Shown here piece after piece: positions 1 through 8,062 of a DNA stretch of 64,000 nucleotides (within the stretch, counting starts at the first letter, position 1; each line of letters opens with the position of its first letter). The stretch lies in contig CATXID010000001.1 of the NCBI GenBank assembly GCA_958369225.1, forward strand, positions 496,001-560,000, written 5' to 3'. The notes under the pieces are model-generated. The model was not told the origin of the DNA. It worked only from the letters and a program-made list of their open reading frames with translations, and did not search any database. Origin of the DNA: an uncultured Collinsella sp. GTDB lineage: Bacteria; Actinomycetota; Coriobacteriia; Coriobacteriales; Coriobacteriaceae. A program made the translations under genes and the position numbers.

Positions 1-300
1 CGTCATCTTCTCTTGCCAAACGGGGATGAAACGGTCGACTGTGGTGTTCTCGTTCTCGGGGAAGGTGAGCTGGACCCTGTCGGCGTTCTTGCCGGCGGAG
101 TCGCTCACGCCAACGCTCTCGGGCATCTCGACCTTAAACCAGATAAAGTCAGTCTTTTCGGCGACGGGGGCCTTTTCCTTGCCTTCGCTCTTTGAGGTGC
201 TGCCGCCTCCGCCCGATGCGTTCCCGCCGCAGCCGACAAGGGCGAGTGCGGCAAAGAGGGCGATGCACAGGGAAAGGATCGATAGGGTCTTTTTCTTCAT
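1..300 (-). CDS. Lipoprotein, C-terminal part outside window
   Basis: Minus-strand reading frame open from the ATG at 300 to the window edge, so 100 codons are seen and the end is missing. The first 24 residues form a lipoprotein signal: MKKKT, a hydrophobic stretch, then a lipobox ending LVGC (Cys about residue 22). A Gly/Ser-rich linker follows, then a short Lys/Glu-rich segment. A strong ribosome binding site (AGGAGG, read on the minus strand near 308-315) precedes the ATG. The mature domain is not recognisable. It is expected to be anchored to the outer face of the membrane. Confidence 0.75.
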   Translation of the reverse strand, partial: MKKKTLSILSLCIALFAALALVGCGGNASGGGGSTSKSEGKEKAPVAEKTDFIWFKVEMPESVGVSDSAGKNADRVQLTFPENENTTVDRFIPVWQEKMT

Positions 301-655
301 GGTGGCGTCCTCCTTGTCTGCCGATGACATCACGGCGCCGCGGGTTGTTGGAGCCGTTGGTGTATGTTGCTATTCGCAAGCGTGGCGGATGTCGTTGTGT
401 GTGGTGCGGCGATACCTCCGTTCTTAGTTTTCGGCCGTTGAATGGCCGTGCCCCAACGGGTTCCTTACTTATAGATATGCCCCAGCTTGTGCTGCCCGGG
501 AGTCTCGAAAGGTGGGCCATATGTCCCATGTTTGGGGCACTGGGCGCATGGGGCGGCACGGCTCGGCATCGGCTTTTTCATGTTGCGCAACAGCGCCCTG
601 GGTGGGGGCGTATAGACTTGGCTGTGACAAAAGCTAAACCACGAAAGGTCAAACG
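301..655. other. Intergenic region between divergent genes
   Basis: A 355-bp gap between the minus-strand lipoprotein and the plus-strand zinc-ribbon gene, so it should hold both promoters. Overlapping frames in it look like chance readings of GC-rich DNA. The motif TATAGA at 611-616 could be a -10 element for the gene at 656, but no convincing -35 box sits at normal spacing. Nothing else was recognised. Confidence 0.4.
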
Positions 656-1495
656 ATGTTCTGTCAAAAATGCGGACAGCAAGTACCTGATGGATCGACG
701 TTTTGTACGCACTGTGGGGCCTCGCTGGCTGGCGGTTCCGTGCCGACGCCTACGGGCGCTGGCTCTTCCTCTGCCCCGGGCTTAACCCAATCGATGCCGC
801 CGGTCGCGCCTGCGCCTCAAAAGCCCAAGAGCAAGGCGCCGGTCATTATCGCTGTGGCATGTGCTGCTGTGGTCCTCATCGGTGGCGGCACAGTGTTTGC
901 GCTTACGGTGCTCAACGGGTCCAAGAGCTCCGGCACGCAGATTTCGGTGATCGATACTGGATCTTCGGACGAGAAAGATTCTTCTGCCAAGAAGAAGAGC
1001 GACAAGTCCAAGTCCAAGGAATCCTCGTCGTCCGATGACGAGGCCGTTCCCGAGGACGAATCGGCATACTACGGTTCGGGCGATTCGGACGATTACCTGA
1101 CCGACGTGCATACGTACACGAACGACATGCATCCTTATAGCATGTCGATTCCCAATCGCTTTGAGATGGAAGATACTCCCAGCGGCAGCGGCACCAGGTA
1201 TGAGGATCCGGAGACGGGTTTTGTGATCAACCTGTTTGGCTACGTCAACATTAACGAAGAAACCGCACACGAGATGTTCGTCGACGCGGACACTTCGGGC
1301 AAGGCCGATCTCTATACCGCAGAGGGCGACAACTGGTACGTGGTCTCGTGGCGCGAGGGCGACACGATCATTTACGAAAAGACGATCGTCACGGATTCAA
1401 CGATTGCCACGGCGCATCTGGAGTACTCGACTGCAAACCGCGACATGGGGTCGAAGATTATCGACACGCTGCTGCCGACGTTTCAGGTGGACTAG
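656..1495 (+). CDS. Zinc-ribbon, single-pass membrane protein
   Basis: A 279-residue protein. Residues 1-24 form a zinc ribbon with two CxxC knuckles (CQKC and CTHC), as in the zinc_ribbon_2 families. A Pro/Ala-rich spacer leads to one transmembrane segment at about 62-86, then a Ser/Lys/Asp-rich linker at about 95-150. The C-terminal domain of about 120 residues is rich in Tyr, Asp and Thr and would lie outside the cell. An AAAGG ribosome binding site lies before the ATG. The architecture of cytoplasmic zinc ribbon, TM and extracellular domain is common in Actinobacteria and Firmicutes and may be a sensor or envelope protein. No specific function is assignable. Confidence 0.85.
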   Translation: MFCQKCGQQVPDGSTFCTHCGASLAGGSVPTPTGAGSSSAPGLTQSMPPVAPAPQKPKSKAPVIIAVACAAVVLIGGGTVFALTVLNGSKSSGTQISVIDTGSSDEKDSSAKKKSDKSKSKESSSSDDEAVPEDESAYYGSGDSDDYLTDVHTYTNDMHPYSMSIPNRFEMEDTPSGSGTRYEDPETGFVINLFGYVNINEETAHEMFVDADTSGKADLYTAEGDNWYVVSWREGDTIIYEKTIVTDSTIATAHLEYSTANRDMGSKIIDTLLPTFQVD

Positions 1496-1682
1496 GCGCC
1501 CGCGCCTATAGCCGGCAATCGGAAACGCCGATAGCCAGAGCTCCTGACAGCCTTTGTCTTATGGGCTAGACTGGCTTGGACAAGATCGATGAATGGGACA
1601 ACCGCTTCCTGGCGTCGTTGCCCCATTTTTATTTTGGCGTGTTATGGCCTCGACTGCCGGCGCGCCAGATAGAGGTGTTCCG

Positions 1683-2315
1683 ATGAGCCAAGAGATGATG
1701 GATAAAACCTGTCGCGGTTTTGCCGAGGCGCTTGCCGCGCGCGAGCCCGTTCCCGGCGGCGGCAGTGCCAGCGCGTTTGTGGGAGCACTGGGCGCCTCGC
1801 TTTGCGGGATGGTCGCGCGCTACGGGGCAACCAATCCCGCGCTTGCCGATCGTGCAGACGATCTGACACGCGCATTTGCCCAGGCGGATGAGTTGGCTCA
1901 GGAGCTTGTGGGTTTGGTCGCCGAGGACGTTCGTGCGTACGGCCAGGTGTCTGCGGCATACGGTATTCCGCGCGATGATCCGGCTCGACCGGCTGCGATT
2001 CAGGACGCACTGCACGTGGCAGCCATGCCGCCGTACCGCATTATGGATGCGTGCGGTCGTGCGCTGGCGCTGCTCGAGGACATGGCGGACAAGGGCTCCC
2101 GACAGCTGCTCTCCGATGTGGCGTGCGGTGCCGTGTTTTGCCGCGCCGCCATGCAGGGCGCGAGCTTGACGCTCTTTGCGAACACCACGTCTATGAAGGA
2201 TCGTGTCCGCGCCGAGGAGCTCGAGGCGGCGTGCGATGAGCTGCTCGATACGTGGCTGCCGCGCGCCGATGCGCTGGCGCGCCGTGCTGCCGATGCCGCC
2301 AGGAAGAGGGGATAG
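1683..2315 (+). CDS. fchA: Formiminotransferase-cyclodeaminase-like / methenyl-THF cyclohydrolase
   Basis: A 210-residue all-helical protein matching the FTCD C-terminal domain family, which includes FchA (5,10-methenyl-THF cyclohydrolase) and formimino-THF cyclodeaminase. The early PVPGGGSASA loop is the family hallmark. The start is the ATG at 1683, with AGAGGTG just upstream, and not an earlier in-frame codon. It sits 2 bp before folD, so the pair probably shares one mRNA and works on consecutive steps of one-carbon folate chemistry in the cytoplasm. The sequence alone does not separate cyclohydrolase from cyclodeaminase; no hut genes are nearby, which slightly favours a folate role. Confidence 0.8.
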   Translation: MSQEMMDKTCRGFAEALAAREPVPGGGSASAFVGALGASLCGMVARYGATNPALADRADDLTRAFAQADELAQELVGLVAEDVRAYGQVSAAYGIPRDDPARPAAIQDALHVAAMPPYRIMDACGRALALLEDMADKGSRQLLSDVACGAVFCRAAMQGASLTLFANTTSMKDRVRAEELEAACDELLDTWLPRADALARRAADAARKRG

Positions 2316-2317
2316 CC

Positions 2318-3172
2318 ATGGCCGAGCCGTTGAAGGGCGCTCCCGTCGCCCGCGCGTTGACTGAGGAGCTTGCCGCTCGTTGTGCCGTTCTGCGCGAGCG
2401 CGGCGTTGTGCCGACGCTTGCTATCGTGCGCGTGGGCGAGCGCGAGGACGACCTGTCCTACGAGCGCGGTGCCCTCAAGCGCTGCGAGAAGGTTGGCATT
2501 GAGGCCCGCCGCGTTTTGCTTTCTGCCGATGTTTCGCAGGACGAGCTGATGGCTGCTATCGAGGGCATCAATGCCGACCCTGCTGTTCATGGCTGCCTGA
2601 TGTTTCGTCCGTTGCCCGCTGGGCTTGACGAGGATGCAGTTGCCGCGGCACTCGATCCCGCCAAGGATGTTGACTCCATGACGCCGGCCTCGCTGCTTAC
2701 CACGCTCTCGGGGCGAGGCGAGGGCTTTGCTCCCTGCACGGCAGAGGCAGTGCTAGCGTTACTGGACCATTACGGCGTTGAGCTGGATGGGGCCAAGGTC
2801 GCGGTCGTCGGTCGATCGCTGGTGATTGGCCGTCCCGTTGCCGCCATGCTTACGGCTCGCAATGCCACAGTGACGACGTGTCATACGCATACGCGTGACT
2901 TGGCTGCCGAGTGCCGTTCTGCCGACATTATTGTTGCCGCGGTTGGACGTGCGCGCACGATTGGCGTGGATGCGGTTCGCGAGGGCCAGACGATCATCGA
3001 TGTGGGCATTAACTGGGACGAGGCCGCCGGCAAGCTGGTCGGCGACGTCGATTTTGATGCTGCGGAGCCGATCGTTAACGCCATCACGCCCGTGCCGGGC
3101 GGCGTGGGCGCTGTAACGACAGCGATTCTCGCCAAACACGTGACCGAGGCGGCGGAGCGCGCATCGAAATAG
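2318..3172 (+). CDS. folD: Bifunctional methylene-THF dehydrogenase / methenyl-THF cyclohydrolase FolD
   Basis: A 284-residue protein of normal FolD length. It catalyses NAD(P)-dependent oxidation of 5,10-methylene-THF and hydrolysis of methenyl-THF. The N-terminal substrate domain has the YERGALKRCEKVGI region, the position of the catalytic Lys. The C-terminal Rossmann domain has VGRSLVIGRPVAAML and ends with the ITPVPGGVGAVTTAIL signature. The conserved Tyr of the usual SxxYV motif is retained as SYERG. The ATG at 2318 follows the previous stop by 2 bp, with AGGAAGAGG as ribosome binding site. It is translationally linked to the cyclodeaminase-like gene. Confidence 0.95.
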   Translation: MAEPLKGAPVARALTEELAARCAVLRERGVVPTLAIVRVGEREDDLSYERGALKRCEKVGIEARRVLLSADVSQDELMAAIEGINADPAVHGCLMFRPLPAGLDEDAVAAALDPAKDVDSMTPASLLTTLSGRGEGFAPCTAEAVLALLDHYGVELDGAKVAVVGRSLVIGRPVAAMLTARNATVTTCHTHTRDLAAECRSADIIVAAVGRARTIGVDAVREGQTIIDVGINWDEAAGKLVGDVDFDAAEPIVNAITPVPGGVGAVTTAILAKHVTEAAERASK

Positions 3173-3212
3173 ACGTTTTGGGCTGTTTGAGGGGTTAGCC
3201 ATATACCACGTG

Positions 3213-3436
3213 GGCAAAAAACGCCAAATATGAGTACTGTTGCCAAGATAGTCACATATGCTTTACGTCTTTTGGACTCCCTAACGATATTCATTCTCGT
3301 TGGGGAGCCCATTTTATTGAACCTATGGGGAATAACGTTGTCTTGCTTTTGGACAATTGGGGATTTCCGGCACTCATTACAAGGAAATTTGCTGCTACTA
3401 AATTGGTGACAGTACTCATATTTGGCATTTTTTGCA
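3213..3436. repeat. Inverted-repeat element of about 224 bp
   Basis: This lies in the 366-bp gap between folD and the C69 dipeptidase. The arms at 3213-3244 and 3405-3436 are inverted copies matching at 28 of 32 positions, around the core GAGTACTGTTGCC. The DNA between them is AT-richer than its neighbours. It looks like a small non-autonomous repeat or insertion remnant, since no transposase is present. The downstream gene's promoter must lie within or after it; no clear promoter was seen. Confidence 0.6.
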
Positions 3437-3538
3437 CACAGGGGTCCCGAAGGGGTCTCGAAGGGTCGCGGTTTAGCCCTTTTTGCGCCGAAGCGATACA
3501 CTGTTGCCGTTTGATTTCTTCGCTCAAGGAGGATGCGC

Positions 3539-5062
3539 ATGCCGTGCACAACGATTTTGGTTGGTAAGAACGCGAGCTACGACGGGTCGACGCTTGTCGC
3601 CCGCAACGAGGACTCGTCCAACGGGGTGTTTGAGCCCAAGCGCATGCGCGTGGTGCATCCCGACGAGCAGCCACGCGTCTACACGAGCGTCCTGAGCCAC
3701 CTGACCGTTGAGCTGCCCGACAATCCCATGCGCTACACGAGCGTCCCAGACGTTATCCCGGGTCACGGCATTTGGGCAGAGGCCGGTTTCAACGAGCTCA
3801 ACGTTGGCATGTCCGCGACCGAGACGCTCACCACCAACGAGCGCGTCCGCGGCGCCGATCCGCTCGTGGACTACGTGCCCGCCAAGGGCAACGAAGGCGA
3901 GGACGGTTATGTTCCGGCGCAGCCTGGCGGACTGGGCGAGGAGGATATGGTGACCCTGGTGCTGCCGTATGCTAAGTCTGCCCGCGACGGCGTGCGCATT
4001 CTGGGCGAGCTGCTCGAGCGCTACGGCACCTACGAGAACAACGGCATTGCCTTTAGTGACGTGGACGAGATCTGGTGGCTCGAGACCATCGGCGGCCACC
4101 ACTGGATTGCCAAGCGCGTGCCCGACGACGCCTATGTGACCATGCCCAACCAGCTGGGTATCGACAGCTTTGACCTGGACGATGCCGAGGGCACCCAGGC
4201 AGATCATATGTGCTCTGCCGACCTGCGCTCCTGGATGGCCGAATGGCATCTGGACCTGACACTGGGCGTTAAGGGCGATGGTCCCGCCGCGGTCTTTAAC
4301 CCGCGCGAGGCTTTTGGCTCGCACAGCGACAGCGACCATGTCTACAACACGCCGCGCGCCTGGTATATGCAGCGCTGCCTCAACCCCAGCGACGTGTGGG
4401 ACGGTCCCGACGCCGACTACACGCCCGAGAGCGATGACATCCCCTGGAGCCGCGTGCCCGAGCGCAAGGTGACTATCGAGGATATCAAGTACGTGCTTTC
4501 GAGCCACTACCAGGGCACGGAGTACGACTGCTACGGCAGCAAGGGTACGCCCGCCACGCGCGGCGCCTATCGTCCCATCGGCATCAATCGCAACAGCCAG
4601 CTCGCCGTGTTGCAGCTGCGTCCCTATGCGCAGCCGGCGTATCGCGCCGTGCAGTGGATGGCGTTTGGCTCCAATTCGTTTAACGCGCTCGTGCCGCTGT
4701 ACGCCAACGTCGAGACCATGCCCGAGTACTATGCCGACACGCAGGCTCGCGTGACGTCCGAGAATTTCTATTGGGCAAATCGCCTGATCGGTGCCCTGGC
4801 CGATGTTCGCTTCCATGAGTGCGGTCGCGCGGTCGAGGATTATCAGGAGAAGGTCGGCGGCATGGGCCACAAGCAGATCCACGACGTTGACGCTGCCGTA
4901 GCCGCGCTGTCCGAGGCCGAGGTGCCCGCCGAGCTCGCCCGCGCCAACGAGGAGTTTGCCGAGCGTGTGCGGGTGGAGACCGATGCTCTGTTGGGCAAGG
5001 TGCTCTACACCACGAGCTGTGCCATGAAGAATTCCTTCGCGATGAACGATAACATTAGGTAA
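3539..5062 (+). CDS. pepD: C69-family dipeptidase (PepD-like Ntn hydrolase)
   Basis: A 507-residue member of peptidase family C69. The protein starts Met-Pro-Cys-Thr-Thr, placing the nucleophilic Cys at residue 3, exposed by autocatalytic removal of the leader. The following GKNASYDGSTLVARNEDS region is the family signature. An in-frame ATG at 3533 abuts the AAGGAGG ribosome binding site with no spacer, whereas ATG 3539 has 6 bp, so 3539 is preferred. It should hydrolyse dipeptides with broad specificity. No signal peptide is visible, so it is probably cytoplasmic. A hairpin follows the gene. Confidence 0.88.
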   Translation: MPCTTILVGKNASYDGSTLVARNEDSSNGVFEPKRMRVVHPDEQPRVYTSVLSHLTVELPDNPMRYTSVPDVIPGHGIWAEAGFNELNVGMSATETLTTNERVRGADPLVDYVPAKGNEGEDGYVPAQPGGLGEEDMVTLVLPYAKSARDGVRILGELLERYGTYENNGIAFSDVDEIWWLETIGGHHWIAKRVPDDAYVTMPNQLGIDSFDLDDAEGTQADHMCSADLRSWMAEWHLDLTLGVKGDGPAAVFNPREAFGSHSDSDHVYNTPRAWYMQRCLNPSDVWDGPDADYTPESDDIPWSRVPERKVTIEDIKYVLSSHYQGTEYDCYGSKGTPATRGAYRPIGINRNSQLAVLQLRPYAQPAYRAVQWMAFGSNSFNALVPLYANVETMPEYYADTQARVTSENFYWANRLIGALADVRFHECGRAVEDYQEKVGGMGHKQIHDVDAAVAALSEAEVPAELARANEEFAERVRVETDALLGKVLYTTSCAMKNSFAMNDNIR

Positions 5063-5080
5063 AAGCCGCATTGCAGCGAA

Positions 5081-5119
5081 CGAGCGGGGCAAACGCCGTC
5101 GAAGGCTTTGCCCCGCTCG
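5081..5119 (+). terminator. Hairpin after the C69 dipeptidase
   Basis: A 13-bp inverted repeat, CGAGCGGGGCAAA at 5081-5093 against its complement at 5107-5119, with a 13-nt loop. No clean T tract follows, so it may be a weak intrinsic terminator or an mRNA-end stabiliser. Confidence 0.55.
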
Positions 5120-5210
5120 ACTCCTATCTTGCCGGTAAAACGATTTTGTGTCGTTCGCCCAATCTTGGGTACAAGAAGTCCAATGCAGTTGTTCATGATT
5201 GGAGCCAACC

Positions 5211-5627
5211 ATGGTTATGAAACTCGATCAGCTTGTTAACGGTGCCATCAACGTGGGCTTCGGCGCCGCTGCCGTTGCCGTCGAGGGCGGCAAGAAGGTC
5301 CTCGACGACCTCAATACCAAGGGCGAGCAGGTCCGCAAGGACGCCGGCACCCCCGATATCGCCCGCAGCGTATCCGACATGTTCGAGCAGGCCGGCGGCA
5401 CCATCTCCGACCTCACCGAGCGCCTGGGCACGCAGGGCGAGACTGCGGCTCAGCGCGTGCTCGACGAGCTCATCCTGGCCCGCGTCCGCGTTATGACCGC
5501 CCCAGAGCGCACGGCCTTCCTGGCCCACGTGCGCGATATCGTCGATTCGGTCGAGGACAACGTGACCTCGGTGCCCGTCGAGTCTGTTGAGCCCGACGAT
5601 GCAGAGGACGCCGAAGAGGCCGAGTAG
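5211..5627 (+). CDS. Small phasin-like protein, UbiB partner
   Basis: A 138-residue protein with a mostly helical, Ala/Val/Glu-rich body and a very acidic C-terminus. The pattern resembles phasin or PHA-granule-associated proteins, but similarity is only compositional. ATG 5211 is chosen because GGAG lies 6 bp upstream; a TTG at 5199 and an ATG at 5217 are also in frame. It ends 8 bp before the ABC1/UbiB kinase gene and is very probably co-transcribed with it. Small helical proteins next to UbiB homologues are frequent in Actinobacteria. No enzymatic motif is visible. Confidence 0.75.
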   Translation: MVMKLDQLVNGAINVGFGAAAVAVEGGKKVLDDLNTKGEQVRKDAGTPDIARSVSDMFEQAGGTISDLTERLGTQGETAAQRVLDELILARVRVMTAPERTAFLAHVRDIVDSVEDNVTSVPVESVEPDDAEDAEEAE

Positions 5628-5635
5628 CAGCGCAG

Positions 5636-7399
5636 ATGGCAGATTCCACCACCGATTACAACAATCTAGATCCCTTGGGTGACGAGGCGGCGGTTGTCGA
5701 TGAGGTCGATGCCGCCGTATCTGGCGCTCGCAAGAAGCCGCGTGCTGTCGATATGGTCCCCGAGGAGCCCGACGCGATGGCGCCGGACGAGGAATACCAG
5801 CTCACGCCGGCGGGTCGCCGTGAGCGCATTGGGCAGATCGTTCGCCTGGTCAAAAAGTACCGCGTATGGGATAACCTCACGCCGGTGCGCCTGCGTCGTC
5901 TGCTCGAAGAGCTTGGCCCCATGTTCGTCAAGATGGGGCAGATTCTGGCCAATCGCTCCGAGATTTTGCCGCAACGGTTTTGCGACGAGCTGCGCCGCCT
6001 GCGCTCCGACGTAGAGCCGGTGCCGTATGAGGTAGTGCTTCGCTGTTTGGAAGAGGAATACGGCCAGCGCCTGGGGCAGATGTTCGACGCGATCGACCCC
6101 AATCCGCTCGGAAGCGCGTCGCTCGCGCAGGTGCACCGCGCCCGCCTGGTGACCGGCGAGGATGTGGCCGTTAAGGTGCAGCGCCCCGGCGCGCAGCAGG
6201 TCATGGCACAAGACATCGACATCATCCGTTCGGTGGTGCGCATCGTTTCCAAGTTTGTCAACACCGATCAGTTTGTGGACCTGCACGGCGTGGTCGAGGA
6301 GCTGTGGACCTCGTTTCGCGAGGAGACCAACTTTTTGGCCGAGGCCAAAAACCTCAACGATTTCTATGACTTCCACAAAAGCGTGCATGGCGTGTCGTGT
6401 CCCAAATCCTACCTGGACCTTTGCACCGAACACGTCGTGGTTATGGACTACATTGACGGCATCTCCATTGCCGATCCCGAGCGCCTGGTGGCCGAGGGCT
6501 ATGACTTAGAGAAGATTGGCGCCGCGATCGTCGAGGACTACTCGACGCAGGTGCTCGACGATGGCTTTTTCCATGCCGACCCGCACGCGGGAAACATCAT
6601 CCTCAAGGACGGCATTGTCTACTTTATCGACCTGGGCATGGTCGGGCGCATGTCGAGCCACGACCGCGGTATCGTCAAGGACATGATTTTCGCCGTGGCC
6701 GAAGGTGACGTTCCCAAGCTCAAGGATTCGCTTATGCGCTTTGCCGTGACGCGCGGCGACTCGGCCGAGCTTGACCATTCGGCCTTTTTGTCCGACTTGG
6801 ACTTTATCGTCGCCGACTTTGCGGGTCTTGACCTTAAGGATCTTGATATCGGTGAGTTTTTGACCTCGCTGCTAAACCTGGCGCGTAAGAATGACGTTGA
6901 ACTGCCGAGCGTGGTGACGATGTTTGCTCGCGGCATGGTGACGCTCGAGGGTCTGCTGACCGAGTACATGCCCAACGTCAACATGATCCAGATCATCCAG
7001 ACGCACATAAAAAACGAGAAAAGCACCTATGTGCGCGTCCGCGAAATGGGGCGCGATCTTGCCGCGAGCAGCTATCGCGCGGCAAAAGGCTCGCTCGAGG
7101 CGGCCGAGTATCTGGGCTTGGCATCGCGCATGCTCACGCGCGGCCAGCTTAAGGTGAACACGCAGATCATGAGCAGCGATAAGGCGCTGCGACAGCTGGG
7201 TGGAATTATCGACCGCATGTCGATGGCAATTGTGATTGCCGGCCTGTTTATCGGTTCGTCGGTGGTGTACTACGCGCGCATCGAGCCGGTTGTGTTTGGT
7301 ATCCCGGTCATTGGCTTTATGGGCTACGTGAGTGCGCTGGTGCTGGCGCTGATGCTGGGCCGCGAGATCTGGCGCAACAGTCACGGCGGAAAGCATTAG
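5636..7399 (+). CDS. ubiB: ABC1/AarF/UbiB atypical kinase-like protein
   Basis: A 587-residue member of the UbiB (ABC1/ADCK) family. The KxGQ motif (VKMGQ, about residue 97) and ExD-type region are followed by the ATP-binding AVKVQRPG segment near 178, HADPHAGN near 312 and IDLGMVGRM near 328. The last 60 residues contain two transmembrane helices, typical of the family. Family members support isoprenoid-quinone or lipid metabolism and show atypical ATPase or kinase activity. This organism type would use menaquinone, so the exact role is open. The N-terminal 60 residues are acidic and poorly conserved; a later start is possible. Confidence 0.88.
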   Translation: MADSTTDYNNLDPLGDEAAVVDEVDAAVSGARKKPRAVDMVPEEPDAMAPDEEYQLTPAGRRERIGQIVRLVKKYRVWDNLTPVRLRRLLEELGPMFVKMGQILANRSEILPQRFCDELRRLRSDVEPVPYEVVLRCLEEEYGQRLGQMFDAIDPNPLGSASLAQVHRARLVTGEDVAVKVQRPGAQQVMAQDIDIIRSVVRIVSKFVNTDQFVDLHGVVEELWTSFREETNFLAEAKNLNDFYDFHKSVHGVSCPKSYLDLCTEHVVVMDYIDGISIADPERLVAEGYDLEKIGAAIVEDYSTQVLDDGFFHADPHAGNIILKDGIVYFIDLGMVGRMSSHDRGIVKDMIFAVAEGDVPKLKDSLMRFAVTRGDSAELDHSAFLSDLDFIVADFAGLDLKDLDIGEFLTSLLNLARKNDVELPSVVTMFARGMVTLEGLLTEYMPNVNMIQIIQTHIKNEKSTYVRVREMGRDLAASSYRAAKGSLEAAEYLGLASRMLTRGQLKVNTQIMSSDKALRQLGGIIDRMSMAIVIAGLFIGSSVVYYARIEPVVFGIPVIGFMGYVSALVLALMLGREIWRNSHGGKH

Positions 7400-7464
7400 C
7401 GATTTCCTGGGGTCGGGGAAACGGGTTATTTTGCCTCGCGTCGCGCCGGCGTGGCTGGTTCGAA

Positions 7465-7618
7465 CAAAACTATGCCGGTTTACGGGGCTGGAGTGCCGAA
7501 CCTCGACCATGCCGGAATCCGTGCTTTTAAAACCGCAGGTAGATGAGTCGTTGGTTTTCGAAAATGGCAGATATGGTTTCGAAGTGCTGAATCAGCCCCG
7601 TAATCCGGCATAGTTTTG
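7465..7618. repeat. Inverted repeat with 26-bp arms
   Basis: Arms at 7465-7490 and 7593-7618 match as inverted copies at 25 of 26 positions (core ACTATGCCGG / CCGGCATAGT). A third, shorter copy of ATGCCGG lies inside at about 7509-7515. It occupies the 663-bp gap between ubiB and the riboswitch-controlled gene, ahead of the riboswitch. A 60-codon frame across it is probably not a gene. It may be a small mobile or structured repeat. Confidence 0.6.
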
Positions 7619-7708
7619 AAACGGGCTGTTCTTGCAAGGTCCGACGACAGTCCTTCCTATCGCAAACCATAGCTTTTACCTTGGGCTTCGCCTGTGTGCG
7701 GGGCCCTT

Positions 7709-7751
7709 TTGCGTGCTAGCATATTGACGGTAATAATCGATGGCCTAGATG
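7709..7751 (+). promoter_or_regulatory. Possible promoter of the riboswitch transcript
   Basis: TTGACG at 7724-7729 with TAGATG at 7746-7751 gives a 16-bp spacer. An alternative reading is TTGCGT at 7709-7714 with TAATAA at 7731-7736. Both lie just before the predicted cobalamin riboswitch, where a promoter is required. Which one is used cannot be decided by eye. Confidence 0.4.
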
Positions 7752-7764
7752 GTGGTGCGGAGAC

Positions 7765-7920
7765 GCACGAATGCGCGGTTTTCCTGCGCGTTTGGGAGAA
7801 TCGGGGTGCAAGTCCCCAGCTGTACCAGTAACCGTAATTCCTCTTGGCCTGGGAAGTTCGCGCCGCAGATCGGACGGCGCGCCCGGGTCGGTAAGGTTAA
7901 GTCGGATCGCCTCCCATCTT
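7765..7920 (+). promoter_or_regulatory. Cobalamin riboswitch (first copy)
   Basis: The core reads GGGAGAATCGGGGTGCAAG, then a loop and GCTGTACCAGTAACCGT, matching the conserved GGGAA...GGTGCAA...GCTGTACC...ACTGT pattern of the cobalamin aptamer. The B12-box equivalent AAGTCGGATCGCCTCCCAT lies at about 7899-7917. About 140 nt of leader with a GTACGCGGC-type hairpin follow before the start codon at 8063 and could be the expression platform. Expected action is cobalamin-dependent repression of the downstream surface-protein genes. Confidence 0.85.
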
Positions 7921-8062
7921 GTACGCGGCCGCGGCGTATGCCGCCGGTACGCGTTGGGCTCTGGAGGGAAGGGGGACCCCGATGGGGGTACTCGAGCGCA
8001 ATATGCGCGACGATGTGGGGCAGCCGCTGGGCAATGCTCCAAGTGCAGACAGTAGGAGACAA

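Noticed and set aside
3325..3567. 80-codon frame within the 3213-3436 repeat
   Set aside because: Runs across the inverted-repeat arm and into the C69 gene start in another frame; no ribosome binding site.
3524..5212. 562-codon minus-strand frame
   Set aside because: It is antisense to the well supported C69 dipeptidase and has the His/Val/Gly-rich look of a shadow frame.
7431..7613. 60-codon frame before the first riboswitch
   Set aside because: It spans the inverted repeat and has neither ribosome binding site nor protein-like composition.
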